DNA of 64,000 bases from Arion vulgaris (GCA_020796225.1 CM036755.1:84701803-84765802); one strand, 5' to 3'. Counted from the first letter of the stretch, positions 21,837 to 32,823 are shown. Program-made: numbers and translations. Notes: generated by a model not told the origin, from the letters alone.

Positions 21837-21973
21837 ATCATATATCACTGTCGCTAGTGTTAGAACCAGGACATGAAACAAAGAAATTTAACATTGATTT
21901 TCTCTTACCTGCATTTGCAAACAATAGAATCAGAAACAATGACGTCAGTTCCGCTGATGAACTTGGTTCATAA
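21837..21973 (+). CDS. Possible terminal exon (weak)
   Basis: A strong acceptor tract (ctctctctctgcag) is followed by 45 open codons reading HISLSLVLEPGHETKKFNID and ending SSADELGS at TAA 21971. The same frame is open upstream to 21680. It has coding-like texture but no recognised family. The phase (1 in) does not match the exon at 11353, so a connecting exon would be needed. Confidence 0.28.
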
Positions 21974-21998
21974 TTAGGATTGATATTCCAATTCAGTA

Positions 21999-22180
21999 TT
22001 ATAGAGTAGTGACGACTTGAGGGATATATCGATATTTATTCGAAAGTTCTGAGTTCTCAAAGAATAGATTGATATTCGATTTCTTCATTATAGAGTAGTG
22101 TCGACTTGAGGGATATATCGATATTTATTCGAAAGTTCTGAGTTCTCAAAGAATAGATTAATATTAGTAACTATATTCTA
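21999..22180. repeat. About 90-bp direct duplication, 2 copies
   Basis: Shared sequence includes ttatagagtagtg, acttgagggatatatcgata and aagttctgagttctcaaaga. Confidence 0.9.
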
Positions 22181-22254
22181 GAAGTGAAGAACTAGAGAAT
22201 ATTAATATTTATTTCTAAAACAAATATATAGAAAAAAATGGAAAAAATAGAGTG

Positions 22255-22365
22255 ATGTCTGTAAGTTATAAAAGTGATATAGTACAAGAAATAGATATAT
22301 TTGCGATCAAGTCTATAAGTGAATTAGAAGCAAACTTCGACAATTTAAACATGCTATATAAGTGA
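22255..22365 (+). CDS. Small ORF, 36 codons (weak)
   Basis: ATG to TGA reads MSVSYKSDIVQEIDIFAIKS then ISELEANFDNLNMLYK, an amphipathic acidic helix-like peptide. It lies between a 90-bp duplication and a SINE. There is no homology or splice support, so chance is a fair explanation. Confidence 0.15.
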   Translation: MSVSYKSDIVQEIDIFAIKSISELEANFDNLNMLYK

Positions 22366-22379
22366 TGAATTTGGTGACA

Positions 22380-22436
22380 ACACCCAAGACAGAGATTTGT
22401 GGAGATCCATGATCATCTACACCAACCGATAGTTAT
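22380..22436 (+). pseudogene. Short LINE 3' end fragment
   Basis: It reads [14 protein letters not shown], the terminal peptide of the tail found at 59870. It abuts the SINE at 22439. Confidence 0.6.
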
Positions 22437-22438
22437 CG

Positions 22439-22655
22439 CTACTGTCCTTGTTACTGCATATAGAACCGCTGTTTAGGGCGGTGTAGGACAAGTGGAACGT
22501 GATAGTGAGGAATGCTAGTGCAGACGCCGCGAAGATGTTCAGGTTATGATTTTTCTTTTATACCCACAGCAGAAAATAAATCCTTGGCCTTACCGTGGTT
22601 TGAACACGAGTCTTCTGTATGGGAGCCACACTCTAATCCATTCGGTCAGACTCTC
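22439..22655 (-). mobile_element. tRNA-derived SINE, family A, minus
   Basis: The reverse complement carries gaatggattagagtgtggct (A box), gtgttcaaaccacggtaagg (B box) and cataacctgaacatcttcgc; its 3' end corresponds to cagtaacaaggacagta. Confidence 0.8.
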
Positions 22656-22667
22656 GTGACCAATTGG

Positions 22668-22900
22668 GAAAATTCGATAGTTATTAATGTGTTAATAAGT
22701 GACCAAGTTGGAAAATTCGATATTTATCAATGTTATATAAGTCATCAAGTAGGAAGATTCGATAGTTCTCAATATGTTATATAAGTTACCAAGTGAGAAG
22801 ATTCGATAGTTATAAGTATGTTATCTAAGTGACCAAGAGGGAAGATTCGATAGTTATCAGTATGTTATCTAAGTGACCAAGAGGGAAGATTCGATATTAA
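22668..22900. repeat. About 42-bp imperfect array, 5-6 copies
   Basis: Units contain aagtgaccaag, aaattcgatag or agattcgatag and a ttatcaatgttatat-like stretch. Divergence is higher than in most arrays here. Confidence 0.85.
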
Positions 22901-22904
22901 CTTG

Positions 22905-23395
22905 TCTTGATGTTTTAGTAGTCATAGTTTATGAACTATTCGTTCAGATTAAATACATTTAAATTATACATTTAAAGAAATAATACGATTTTTCGTTTAT
23001 TCCTTCTATAGAATTGATAGAACAGAAACTATGCGTTCAGAATAGGAACAATATCTCACCTTCACAACCTCATAATTTTCTGTGGTACACCGTTTGCATA
23101 GTCGACAGTTTGCCTTGTATCTACTGTATATGTATCTTATTAGCATTGCTGGTGTAGGCGCACTGTATGTTGGTAATCTGCCATATCGAACCATTTAATT
23201 TTGTTGTTTCTTGATGAAGTTTCTGATGTTGTATCCCCTTTATTTCCGTCCTGATTTCTTCAAATAAAAATTGATCCTTCTTGATACTGCAGCATTCTGG
23301 GTAGACATTTCATCTCTGTCGGAAATAGTTGTTGTCCACCATATGATGGCAACGTCCAGCTTGACACTGACAGCGTATCTGGCGTTGATACTTGT
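22905..23395. other. No gene recognised
   Basis: Short ORFs only. The 23330-23395 stretch may be an extension of the neighbouring SINE or a LINE remnant. Confidence 0.35.
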
Positions 23396-23398
23396 AAT

Positions 23399-23625
23399 GC
23401 CGCATTTTAGGGCGGTGTATGAAAGAAGGGACATGAGATTGTGGAATTTAATGATTGCAAAGCTAGTGCACTCACCCCAAATCTGTTCAATTTAGGATTT
23501 TTTCTTTATGCCCGCGTCAGAAAAAATACTTCTTGGTCTTACCAGGTATTAAACCCAGGTCTCCTGAATGGAGCACACGCTCTAATCTATTCCTCCACAC
23601 GTTCCACTACTGATAGCATAATATC
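23399..23625 (-). mobile_element. tRNA-derived SINE, family A, minus
   Basis: The reverse complement has gaatagattagagcgtgtgc (A box), cctgggtttaatacctggta (B box) and the shared 3' body. It lies just upstream of the 708-codon ORF. Confidence 0.75.
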
Positions 23626-23824
23626 AGGTAAAAGATCGTGCTGTGTACAATGCTCTTTTAGTAGATGGTTCTTTATACTAAAAATTTCGTTTCACTTCTA
23701 TATTTATGTTTAGCCTATTTTTTAAATATATGTGAGCTAATTAAAAATATGGAATACAGTTTATCAAGTGATGTTTGTAAAATAACGAACTAAAAAAAAC
23801 GTGTTCATATTGACAAGTATAACA

Positions 23825-25951
23825 ATGAACTTTCGTAAAGAAATATCGTCGGCAGAAATGTTTAATAACAATAATAAAGGTCAACGACAAGATAAACAAC
23901 AACCAATTATTATTCAGAATTTTCAACTTTTCAAACATAATCAGTTAAAATTGAAGAGAAAGTCACTGTCCACTGCAAATCTGTATTTATCGTCTGCTTC
24001 GCTTAGTAGAACAGGAACGATGTCTAGAAGTGATGAAATGTCAGCGTCGCTCACACATGACACGATTTCATTACCTTCATTCACACAAGAAACAGTGTCA
24101 GAGTTTACAAACCATGCATGTGAATTTTCTTCAGAAGCTCAAACCAGATCTGATCTGATCCGGTCTGACCATCACAGATCTGTAAGTTCCCATACATCTA
24201 CAAACGTTATAAAACCAACCCTGCAGAAGGAAAGAAGCTTTCAAGTTCAACGCAAACAAGTAACTTTCGCTGAACAACTGGCTACAACTTTCAGCAACAC
24301 AACTAGTGACAAGAACTGCCAAATAGGAAGCAGTCATCAAGTAGCAACCCCAACAAAAACTAACAACAACATTGACAGAAATCACAACAATCTCCATAAC
24401 AACAAACACAGTATTTTTAAAGTCAACAACCCTGCTCAAGGAACACAAATAAAACGCAACAAAAATAAACTTTGGATAATTTCAAAAACATCAACTTCAA
24501 AACAGGAACCGATTAATACGAAAAAAGATGTTACCAATGTTGAATATTACCAACTTTATCCTGAAAATCTTGTGTTTCCTTTAAATGTTTACACTTCTAT
24601 TGAAGAACATTCTTCAGAAGATGTTGAGAAACAACCGAGTTCTTGCTACATAGATTCATCCATCACTGTCAGCAAAGACAATGTTAGTGTAAGCTTGTAT
24701 AAGAAAATTGAAGATGGTAAAACAGAAATTATGCCAGAAAAACTAGACAAGTTATCTGTAGACGCTGGCACACTGTTGAGAGAAGAGCAATGGAAGGATG
24801 CATCGTTGCAGACGGAGAATAAGAATGCTATGTTTTCGACATGTGAAAATAAAAACGAGAGTGCTAACAACGAGATTGTGTCAAGAAAGTTAATTAAATT
24901 TTCAAGTAATGACAGTAGAAGTTCGTGTTTATTGAAAGCTGATTCCCAAATGATGTATTCAACAAAAGAATGTAAATCTGAGATTACACAAACAAACAAT
25001 GAACATCTGAGAATTCAATCTCAAAATAGAATGATACTAAAGACTGAAACTGAAGGAGTATTAAAATGTTCAACATTATCTCCAAAGTCTGGTATTAACA
25101 GAAATCGTAATAGTGTTTCTAACAGAGTAACAGAATTCAATAGAACACATCTGGTCAATGATGTCCAGCTGACTGAGTCAACATTCCCTCAACTTGCATC
25201 AGAAATTTTCTCAAACTTGGGATCAAATATCAATCCACGTTTTAGCGACGTTTATCCGGTATTTGATAACAACAACCACAGATACCCCAAGATGGTTGAC
25301 AACAATAATGATAGTTTATGTATCGAAAAACAAAACCCTGTTTCAAAACATGAATTACAAATGTTGTCCGAACATGGCAGAGACTGTGACCACAAACCAA
25401 TATTAAATAATGCCAATCAAACAGTCTATCCCAACAGCGTTGAAGATTCCAGTTCGATCATTGAAATATATCCAATAAAACAAAAATCACAAGGTGAGCT
25501 CAACACAGACTTTCTCAAACATATATATTCAGTATGTGGCGAGAAGGTTAACATGAAAGGTGGAGCTACGGAAGCATCTATCCATGAGACCGCGGTTCAA
25601 ACTAACAATATGGCGATAGAAGTTGTTCCACAGGCTATTCATAACAATGAGAACATGAAAGACCATGACATATTAATTCCGCATCGTTTGCAAATCCGTA
25701 ACCCACCACATACAAGAGAACGTATTCAAAGTGCCGACACTGTTATAGCGGTGAGAAGTCGTGTTGTACGTAATACTCATATATCTTCAGACAATGAAAG
25801 CATATTGAACTACAGAGACAAGATGAGCAATGTTGAGAGATATATGCTGAAATCAGTTAAAGGAAATGAAAAGAGAACAATGTTGAACAAGCGATTGGAG
25901 AAGTTGGTTTGTCAAAGTTTAAAAGTCAATAGGTCGATATCGTCACTCTAA
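23825..25951 (+). CDS. Intronless 708-residue Asn/Ser/Thr/Gln-rich protein, unrecognised
   Basis: This ORF is uninterrupted for 2.1 kb, far longer than any non-repetitive ORF nearby. Unlike the array ORFs it has varied sequence and normal codon use. I chose ATG 23825 (aacaATGaa); the frame is open upstream only to 23801. The protein is hydrophilic, with no signal peptide, membrane segment or clear globular domain, and looks mostly disordered. The N-terminal third is rich in Asn and Gln. The C-terminal 40 residues are basic and likely helical (SNVERYMLKSVKG, then RLEKLVCQSLK). Three short motifs resemble dynein light chain LC8 anchors: SLQT at 327-330, ITQT at 387-390 and AVQT at 590-593. This is only suggestive. 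No family is recognised. It could be a single-exon gene or a large exon of a longer transcript. AATAAA follows at 26069. The left flank is a SINE remnant. Confidence 0.7.
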   Translation: MNFRKEISSAEMFNNNNKGQRQDKQQPIIIQNFQLFKHNQLKLKRKSLSTANLYLSSASLSRTGTMSRSDEMSASLTHDTISLPSFTQETVSEFTNHACEFSSEAQTRSDLIRSDHHRSVSSHTSTNVIKPTLQKERSFQVQRKQVTFAEQLATTFSNTTSDKNCQIGSSHQVATPTKTNNNIDRNHNNLHNNKHSIFKVNNPAQGTQIKRNKNKLWIISKTSTSKQEPINTKKDVTNVEYYQLYPENLVFPLNVYTSIEEHSSEDVEKQPSSCYIDSSITVSKDNVSVSLYKKIEDGKTEIMPEKLDKLSVDAGTLLREEQWKDASLQTENKNAMFSTCENKNESANNEIVSRKLIKFSSNDSRSSCLLKADSQMMYSTKECKSEITQTNNEHLRIQSQNRMILKTETEGVLKCSTLSPKSGINRNRNSVSNRVTEFNRTHLVNDVQLTESTFPQLASEIFSNLGSNINPRFSDVYPVFDNNNHRYPKMVDNNNDSLCIEKQNPVSKHELQMLSEHGRDCDHKPILNNANQTVYPNSVEDSSSIIEIYPIKQKSQGELNTDFLKHIYSVCGEKVNMKGGATEASIHETAVQTNNMAIEVVPQAIHNNENMKDHDILIPHRLQIRNPPHTRERIQSADTVIAVRSRVVRNTHISSDNESILNYRDKMSNVERYMLKSVKGNEKRTMLNKRLEKLVCQSLKVNRSISSL

Positions 25952-26068
25952 AAATATGATTATTGTGTACATTGTGAATTCAGTATTTTCTAATGAAGTG
26001 AATTTGATGATCATTTTCTTTCTGAATGTGCTGAAACTGATGAATGAACTGAAGTGAATTAGATACAT

Positions 26069-26074
26069 AATAAA
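26069..26074 (+). promoter_or_regulatory. Polyadenylation signal AATAAA
   Basis: A canonical AATAAA lies about 118 nt after the stop of the 708-codon ORF on the same strand. It is the expected 3' end signal for that gene, though AT-rich DNA produces this hexamer by chance. Confidence 0.45.
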
Positions 26075-26159
26075 ATACTTCAAGCTTTATTGTGAAGTAT
26101 GCTGAAAACTATCCGATCTTTGGAGAAATTATAATTATTCATTTAAATGTCTAATATTC

Positions 26160-26840
26160 TCATTCCCTTCAAAGTCATTTCCATGGGACACGCTCACCTT
26201 TCTCTCTGCAGTCCCTCTATCTTTGGGAAGAGCATTCATGAGGTCTCATTGGAACGATCATCCTTCTTGCAGTCCTCTATCTTTGGAAGGATTTCATGAA
26301 GGTCTCATTGTGACACGATCATCCTTCTCTCTGCAGTCTCTCAATCTTTGGAAGCATTTCATGAAGGTCTCATTGGGACACGATCATCCTTCTCTCTGCA
26401 GTCTCTCAATCTTTGGAAGCATTTCATGAGGTCTCCTTGGACACGCTCATCCTTTTTCTGCAGTCCTCTATCTTTGGAAGGAAGCATTTCATGAAGGTCT
26501 CATTGGGACACGATCATCCTTCTCTCTGCAGTCCTCAATCTTTGGAAGCATTTCATGAAGGTCTCCTTGGGACACGCTCATCCTTCTCTCTGCAGTCCCT
26601 CTATCTTTGGAAGGAAGCATTTCATGAAGGTCTCATTGGACGTGATCATCCTTCTCTGCAGTCTCTCAATCTTTGAAGCATTTCATGAAGGTCTCCGTGG
26701 AACACTTTCATCCTTCTCTCTGCAGTCTCTCAATCTTTGGAAGCATTTCATGAAGGTCTCATTGGGACACGATCATCCTTCTCTCTGCAGCCCTCTATCT
26801 TGGAAGGAAGCATTTCATGAAGGTCTCTTTGGGAATGGTT
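26160..26840. repeat. About 65-bp array, about 10 copies with indels
   Basis: Units contain ttggaagcatttcatgaagg, tctcattgggacacgatcat and ccttctctctgcagtctctc. Two alternating forms exist (cacgatcat/cacgctcat; ctcaatc/ctctatc), suggesting a higher-order repeat. Confidence 0.95.
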
Positions 26841-26849
26841 ATATCAAAA

Positions 26850-26937
26850 CACTTATAAAATCCAGACCCCATTAAGCAGGAAGTTTAGTTTTCTCATCTA
26901 AGCTAGTCTGACTTATGTTGTGGTGGCCACGGTTTTC
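26850..26937 (+). mobile_element. Family M element, end fragment
   Basis: It has ccagaccccattaagcagga, ctaagctagtctgacttatg and gtggccacgg, the terminal ~85 bp of family M, adjoining the 65-bp array. Confidence 0.6.
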
Positions 26938-27039
26938 ATCAAGGTATCTTTAATGTCTTGCTGCACAGTCGACTTCATCCCCGTCTGCATTATCTTCCAG
27001 GACAAAAAGTCGTTCGTTATCGCTGACTCTAAACCCCAG

Positions 27040-27500
27040 CACATGCATATTTCCAGTGGTAACATGTGGATGTGAAACATAGATATTGAACTAGACAGTG
27101 AAAAAAGCATGAATGTTCTATTGAATATAAGTGTTATAGAAGAGTACTACCATATCATGGACAGAGAAGAGAACAAATAGAGATCTATGCAGATGTAAAT
27201 TCGAAATCAAAAAACTGGAAATGCTACAAATAGAAAGGAAAAAACTTTAATATTTTAGAAATTTGAAAAAAATACGAAAGGTTGGAAAGAATATTATGGA
27301 AAATGCAACTCAGTAAAGGGAAAGACCACAGAAAAGATGGATTCAGGACGTGGCTGATGATTTAAACATGATGACAGCAGAGGTGAGACATCTGTGTGAG
27401 ACATCAATTCCGAAGGAATATTAAGGTGGCAAAGCTCGGCTCAGTAAACCTTATTAAGGGATGATTTCTCGCCGTTATGGCGAGGGACACCAGTGAAATG
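27040..27500 (+). pseudogene. Non-LTR retrotransposon tail, second type
   Basis: It reads RPQKRWIQDVADDLNMMTAE and VRHLCETSIPKEY. Upstream is a stop-ridden RT end matching 54800-55080 (tataagtgttatagaagag, tcatggacagagaa). A family B-like piece (27460-27590) follows. Confidence 0.7.
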
Positions 27501-27599
27501 GTAAGCAGGCCTCGCGCAAAAATCAGTCAGAAGCTTAATACCAGGCGTCATGAGTAACGCCTGAGTTGACAGCGAGCAATCGCAGAAAAAGAAGAAGAA

Positions 27600-27828
27600 G
27601 GAATATTGAAACAATTATGACTTATTCAGTTTCAGTTTCAGAGATCTGATATTGTTTATGAATCAATATTTCTCAATGTTAACTATACTAGTACAAGTAT
27701 ATACTATTCTCTTCTTCTATATCTGTACGCATTTGCTAATTTCTCTGCACCATTTCATTTATAAATATTAAATTTGTTTTCTATAATTCTTGCATACTTG
27801 TCAATTATTTCGTCTAAAGCGGTTTTTC
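27600..27828. other. AT-rich, nothing recognised
   Basis: No ORF, array or shared repeat seen. Confidence 0.4.
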
Positions 27829-27829
27829 A

Positions 27830-28715
27830 AATATTGTGATTAATTGTTTAATTGACGGATGTGACCATTATCATATCACTTTGATGAATGACCATATATG
27901 CTTCGATCTCTTTCCTACCGAGGAAGATCTCGGCGGCAGTGTATGTGGTCTCAAGGAAGATCTCGGCGGCAGTGCATGTGGTCCCAAGGAAGATCTCAGC
28001 GGCAGTGTATGTGGTCCCAAGGAAGATCTCGGCGGCAGTGTATGTGGTCCCAAGGAAGATATCGGCGCAGTGTATGTGGTCCAAGGAAGATCTCGGCGCA
28101 GTGTATGTGGTACCAAGGAAGATCTCGGCGACAGTGTATGTGGTACCAAGGAAGATCTCGGCGACAGTGTATGAATTGTGGCAACGACAAAGATCTCAGC
28201 GACGGTGTATGTGTTCCCGACAAAGATCTCAGCGACGGTGTATGTGTTCCCGACAAAGATCTCAGCGACGGTGTATGTGTTCCCGACAAAGATCTCAGCG
28301 ACGGTGTATGTGTTCCCGACAAAGATCTCGGACGTGTATGCCCGACAAAGATCTCAGCGACGGTGTATGTGTTCCCGACAAAGATCTCAGCGACGGTGTA
28401 TGTGTTCCCGACGAAGATCCCCAATATTAAAAACTGTAAACATATTTGTATATATTTTATTTTACATTTTCTAGTGCATTTTTCCCGGACAGCGGCTCTC
28501 CAGCCTACTCTTTTTTAATTTTCAACTACCAGGCTTTCTTTTACGTGTTAAACTTGAAGAAAGAATCAACATTCTATGGTCTGTCTATGATAGGACTAGA
28601 AACTCGATCTCACCTACATTAAGATCAGTAATTACTGGAACAATATCACGAAAGCTCCATATTGGAAGCGAACCGAATACATTTGGAACTAGAGGCAACG
28701 ACTACGCGAAAAAGA
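27830..28715 (-). mobile_element. SINE family C with internal 33-bp array
   Basis: The left end matches the family tail side (atcatatcactttgatgaat). After the array come cccggacagcggctctccag, ttacgtgttaaacttg, taggactagaaactcgatct and a decayed head ending near acgactacgcg. The expanded piece is the family's aagatctcagc-gcagtg segment. Confidence 0.7.
27920..28422. repeat. 33-bp array, about 15 copies in two subfamilies
   Basis: The first half uses ggaagatctcggcggcagtg, tatgtggtcccaa. The second half uses aaagatctcagcgacggtgt, atgtgttcccgac. The change occurs near 28180, so two expansion rounds from related seeds are likely. All the long ORFs here are spurious. Confidence 0.97.
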
Positions 28716-28784
28716 CCTCAATAATAATATACATAATCATGATTAAACATTCCATGAAAGAGTATCTGCAGGACAACAGATTAA

Positions 28785-29430
28785 ATATCTTCGTCCTTTC
28801 CTGCCCCAACATCAACATATTAAATATCTTCTTTCTGTGCTGCCCCAACATCAACAAATTAAATATTTCGTCTGTCCTGCCCAACATCAACAGATTAAAT
28901 ATCTTCGTCCTGTCCTGCCCCAACATCAACAAATTAAATATCTTCGTACTGTTCTGCCCCAACATCAACAAATTAAATATCTTCGTCCTGTCCTGCCCCA
29001 ACATCAACAAATTAAATATCTTCGTCCTGTCCTGCCCCAACATCAACAAATTAAATATCTTCGTCCTGTCCTGCCCCAACATCAACAAATTAAATATCTT
29101 CGTCTGTCCTGCAACATCAACAAATTAAATATATTCGTCCTGTCCTGCCTCAACATCAACAGATTAAATATCTTCGTCCTGTCCTGCCTCAACATCAACA
29201 GATTAAATATCTTCGTACTGTTCTGCCCCAACATCAACAGATTAAATATCTTCGTACTGTTCTGCCCCAACATCAACAGATTAAATATCTTCGTACTGTC
29301 CTGCCTCAACATCAACAGATTAAATATCTTCGTACTGTTCTGCCCCAACATCAACAGATTAAATATCTTCGTACTGTTCTGCCCAACATCACAGATTAAA
29401 TATCTTCGTCTGTTCTGCCCCAACATCAAA
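28785..29430. repeat. 39-bp array, about 16 copies
   Basis: The unit contains ctgccccaacatcaacaaat, taaatatcttcgtcctgtc, with variants cagatt, gtactgttc. Open frames on both strands are a product of the 39-nt period. Confidence 0.97.
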
Positions 29431-29590
29431 CTCTAAACGTTGATAACATATGCTGTCTGAATTGATCATACACTAAACTATACTAAACCTCCAGATTTGA
29501 ATTTTCAAACCAACTCTTCGTTATCATGTTTGATTGTGCGTATTGACATATTTTACTTGAATGAGATTTGTACAAACGGTTGCGAACCTG
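29428..29590. repeat. Dispersed repeat, about 150 bp, second copy at 32197-32350
   Basis: Both copies share catcaaactctaaa, gttgataacatatg, aaacctc, cttcgttatca and gatttgattgtg-like sequence in the same orientation. Confidence 0.75.
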
Positions 29591-29641
29591 CTGACTTCTC
29601 AGTCAAATAAGATCACATTTATCATGTAGTACACTCGCGTA

Positions 29642-29910
29642 GGTGAGCCGCTGTAGCGTAGTTGTTAGTGAACTCGCTTCTCAATGCTGGTGGTCTGGGT
29701 TCAGCTCCAGCAATGCGCGTGGAATTTTTCCCGACCACGACGGTTCTCAGTCGACCAGCCTCAACTGGGTACCAGACATGCTCTGGGAAAGTAAAGGCGG
29801 CCGGCGTGATGCTGACCACATCACCCATCGTGTGCCGACGGTCAATGAAAATACAGACCTAACACTGTATTGACCCATATACCACGAGGTATGAAAGGCT
29901 TCACTTTACC
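29642..29910 (+). mobile_element. tRNA-derived SINE, family E
   Basis: The head is gccgctgtagcgtagttgtt (A box) and the B box is gtctgggttcagctccagca, 40 nt apart. The body includes cgaccacgacggttctcagt and tgtgccgacggtcaatgaaa. This is the only copy in the window. Confidence 0.7.
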
Positions 29911-30061
29911 CTTTACACCCGCGTAGGTGGCTCTCTGAACTATAATCACGTCTAGCAAGATCAATAAGTCATATTTTTAGAGCTACAGCCGTACTAGAAA
30001 TGGCAGAATACTGCAGTGATGATTAATGAAATCACAGCCAACTATAAACTCATACAGCCAG

Positions 30062-30748
30062 CCACAGTCAACTCTAATATTGGGCCTCATAACTGAACGG
30101 GGAAACACTGACCTAGTTTCAGTTGGGGGACTGAATTTTATATGTGTTTGATTGCATACTGTAAGTTGTTTTGTAATTTTGCTCAGTTTTATGAGTGTAT
30201 AGTTATTTAGTGGTAAAAAAAAATTAATAATGCTAATATTCCTTATTGTTAAACTTAACTTGTTGCATAAAATAACCTTGATTTATCATGTTGTGTTGAT
30301 TTTGAAATGAATTCATCTGTATACAACAATATTGGAATGCGGGGTCATGTGACCGGTTGTGATCTTATTTCCTATAATTGTTACCTGAGTCTGCCGGCCG
30401 TATGAGTTTATAGTTGGCTGTGGGCCAGCGTACTCAGGTAAAATTCCTGGAAATCAGACCACAACTACACCACGTGACCTCGCATTCCAGTATTGTTGTA
30501 TATAGACGAATTCATTTTAAAATCAACACAAAATGCTAAATCAAAGTTATATTATGTAACAAGTTAAGTTTAACAATAAGAAATATCAATATTATGAATA
30601 TTTGTCATCAATAAATAACCATAGACTCATAGAATTGAGTAAAATTGCAAAAGCTTGCGGTGTTCTATCAAACATATATCCATCCCCCAGCTCAAACTAC
30701 GTCAGGTTTCCCAGTCCGTTATGTGGCCCAATATTAGAGTTGGCTGTG
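30062..30748. mobile_element. Two family M elements in inverted head-to-head pair
   Basis: 30062-30424 is a minus-oriented copy beginning ccacagtcaactctaatatt and ending tatagttggctgtgg. 30425-30748 is a plus-oriented copy ending ccaatattagagttggctgt. Both have taacaagttaag, gtgacc and caacaatattgg-like landmarks in mirror order, so the pair is a ~690-bp imperfect palindrome. Confidence 0.85.
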
Positions 30749-30824
30749 AATGAGCCCTACCTGACTAGAAGTCTCCGCATCACTAAACATATCACTACAA
30801 GCCTGGAGCTGTTTGAGGTTCCTA

Positions 30825-31905
30825 GCTTGATAAGAAAGCCGTGTATTACTCCCAAAGTTTCTAGCTTTATAAGAAAGCCGTGTATTACCTCAATGTTTCT
30901 AGCTTTATAAGAAAGCCGTGTATTACCCCAATGTTTCTAGCTTTATAAGAAAGCCGTGTATTACCTCAATGTTTCTAGCTTTATAAGAAAGCCGTGTATT
31001 ACCTCAATGTTTCTAGCTTGATAAGAAAGCCGTGTATTACCCCAATGTTTCTAGCTTGATAAGAAAGCCGTGTATTACCTCAATGTTTTTAGCTTGATAA
31101 GAAAGCCGTGTATTACCTCAATGTTTTTAGCTTGATAAGAAAGCCGTGTATTACCTCAATGTTTCTAGCTTTATAAGAAAGCCGTGTATTACCCCAATGT
31201 TTCTAGCTTGATAAGAAAGCCGTGTATTACCCCAATGTTTCTAGCTTGATAAGAAAGCCGTGTATTACCCCAATGTTTCTAGCTTGATAAGAAAGCCGTG
31301 TATTACCCCAATGTTTCTAGCTTGATAAGAAAGCCGTGTATTACCCCAATGTTTTTAGCTTGATAAGAAAGCCGTGTATTACCTCAATGTTTCTAGCTTT
31401 ATAAGAAAGCCGTTATGTAGCCCAATGTTATTGGCTTGATGAAAGCTGATACCTCAATGTTTTAGCTGATAGAAGCTCGATCACTCAATGTTTCAGCCTG
31501 ATAGAAAGCCGTTTGCAATGTTCCCAGCTTGATAAGAAAGCCGTGTATTACTCCAATGTTTCTAGCTTTATAAGAAAGCCGTGTATTACCTCAATGTTTC
31601 TAGCTTGATAAGAAAGCCGTGTATTACCCCAATGTTTCTAGCTTTATAAGAAAGCCGTGTATTACCCCAATGTTTCTAGCTTTATAAGAAAGCCGTGTAT
31701 TACCCCAATGTTTCTAGCTTTATAAGAAAGCCATGTATTACCCCAATGTTTCTAGCTTTATAAGAAAGCCGTATATTACCCCAATGTTTCTAGCTTTATA
31801 AGAAAGCCATGTATTACCCCAATGTTTCTATCTTTATAAGAAAGCCGTGTATTACCTCAATGTTTCTAGCTTGATAAGAAAGCCGTGTATTACCTCAATG
31901 TACTA
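30825..31905. repeat. 38-bp array, about 28 copies
   Basis: The unit contains aagaaagccgtgtattaccc, caatgtttctagcttgat. Cycling variants are ttgat/tttat, cccc/ctc and gtttct/gttttt. A degenerate patch lies at 31400-31540. The first units run from caagcctggagctgtttgag. Confidence 0.97.
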
Positions 31906-32196
31906 AAGGAAACAGAGGGAAAACTCGTAATTCCTGGGACTCGAAGAAGAAGAAGATCAGGCAGTACCAAGGTGATCTGATATGAAATATTAGATAACTT
32001 TTACATTAATTACTTGTCGGGTTGCCATGGAAATGGCGGCCATGTTGGATTATAAACGCTGTCGTAATTTTCTCAAAATATTCAAAACTAGAAAATATTA
32101 TTAGTTTACAAAAATCGAAATGCTTACATAAGCCAAAGCTTTAGTTAACTTGTAACTTTAAATTGTTCTGGAACATATAACTGACCCATGTTTGAA
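31906..32196. other. No gene recognised
   Basis: AT-rich, with a GAAGAAGAAGA run at 31945 that may be a family B tail remnant. Confidence 0.35.
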
Positions 32197-32487
32197 ACAT
32201 CAAACTCTAAATGTTGATAACATATGAGGTCTGAATTGAGCCAACACTAAACCATATTAAACCTCGAGATTTCGAATTTAAAACCCACACTTCGTTATCA
32301 GATTTGATTGTGTGTATATTGACACATTTCACTTTAATGCAACTTCATGTCTTATCATTTAAGTGAAACATTTTCAACTTTCAGATAAATCTAATCATTA
32401 AACAATATTTTAGCGATCGATTTCTATTTCACATAGTCGTTCTATCCGACATATTTTATCCAACGTATTTTATTAACTAAACGTACC

Positions 32488-32585
32488 AGATTTACGGTGT
32501 TCGTGGCACCGAACCGAAGGGTTACGATGTCTATGGCACCGAGCCGAAGAGCTGCAAGCTCAGTGTTTCGGATCGAAAAAAATTC
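32488..32585 (+). mobile_element. SINE family F, 5'-truncated, 12-bp target duplication
   Basis: The body agatttacggtgttcgtggc, accgaaccgaagggttacga and A-rich end ggatcgaaaaaaa is flanked by perfect 12-bp repeats actaaacgtacc at 32476-32487 and 32586-32597. Confidence 0.88.
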
Positions 32586-32618
32586 ACTAAACGTACCTAT
32601 ATACACATTTGAATCATT

Positions 32619-32823
32619 GCCCGCGTGCCCAGCGTGTTCGTAGCGCGTTGGGCTACGTTGACTAGTCCTCTGTAAGTGCGGGTTCAACTCCGCGGACTGG
32701 CAGAAAAGCTACAGGTTCCCCAGATTTACGGTGTTCGTGGCACCGAGCCGAAGGGTTACGATGTCCATGACACCGAGCCGAAGAGCTGAAAAGCTCAAGT
32801 GCTTCTGGATCGGAAAAAAAAAA
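32619..32823 (+). mobile_element. SINE family F, full length, 12-bp target duplication
   Basis: The head gttcgtagcgcgttgggcta (A box) and gtgcgggttcaactccgcgg (B box) are followed by the family body and an A-run. It is flanked by perfect atttgaatcatt repeats at 32607-32618 and 32824-32835. The element is 205 bp, typical of a complete tRNA-SINE. Confidence 0.92.

Noticed and set aside
24131..24448. 105-codon minus-strand ORF (also 24646-24999)
   Set aside because: Antisense shadows of the 708-codon ORF.
29622..29873. Three overlapping 66-76 codon ORFs
   Set aside because: They lie entirely within a tRNA-derived SINE.
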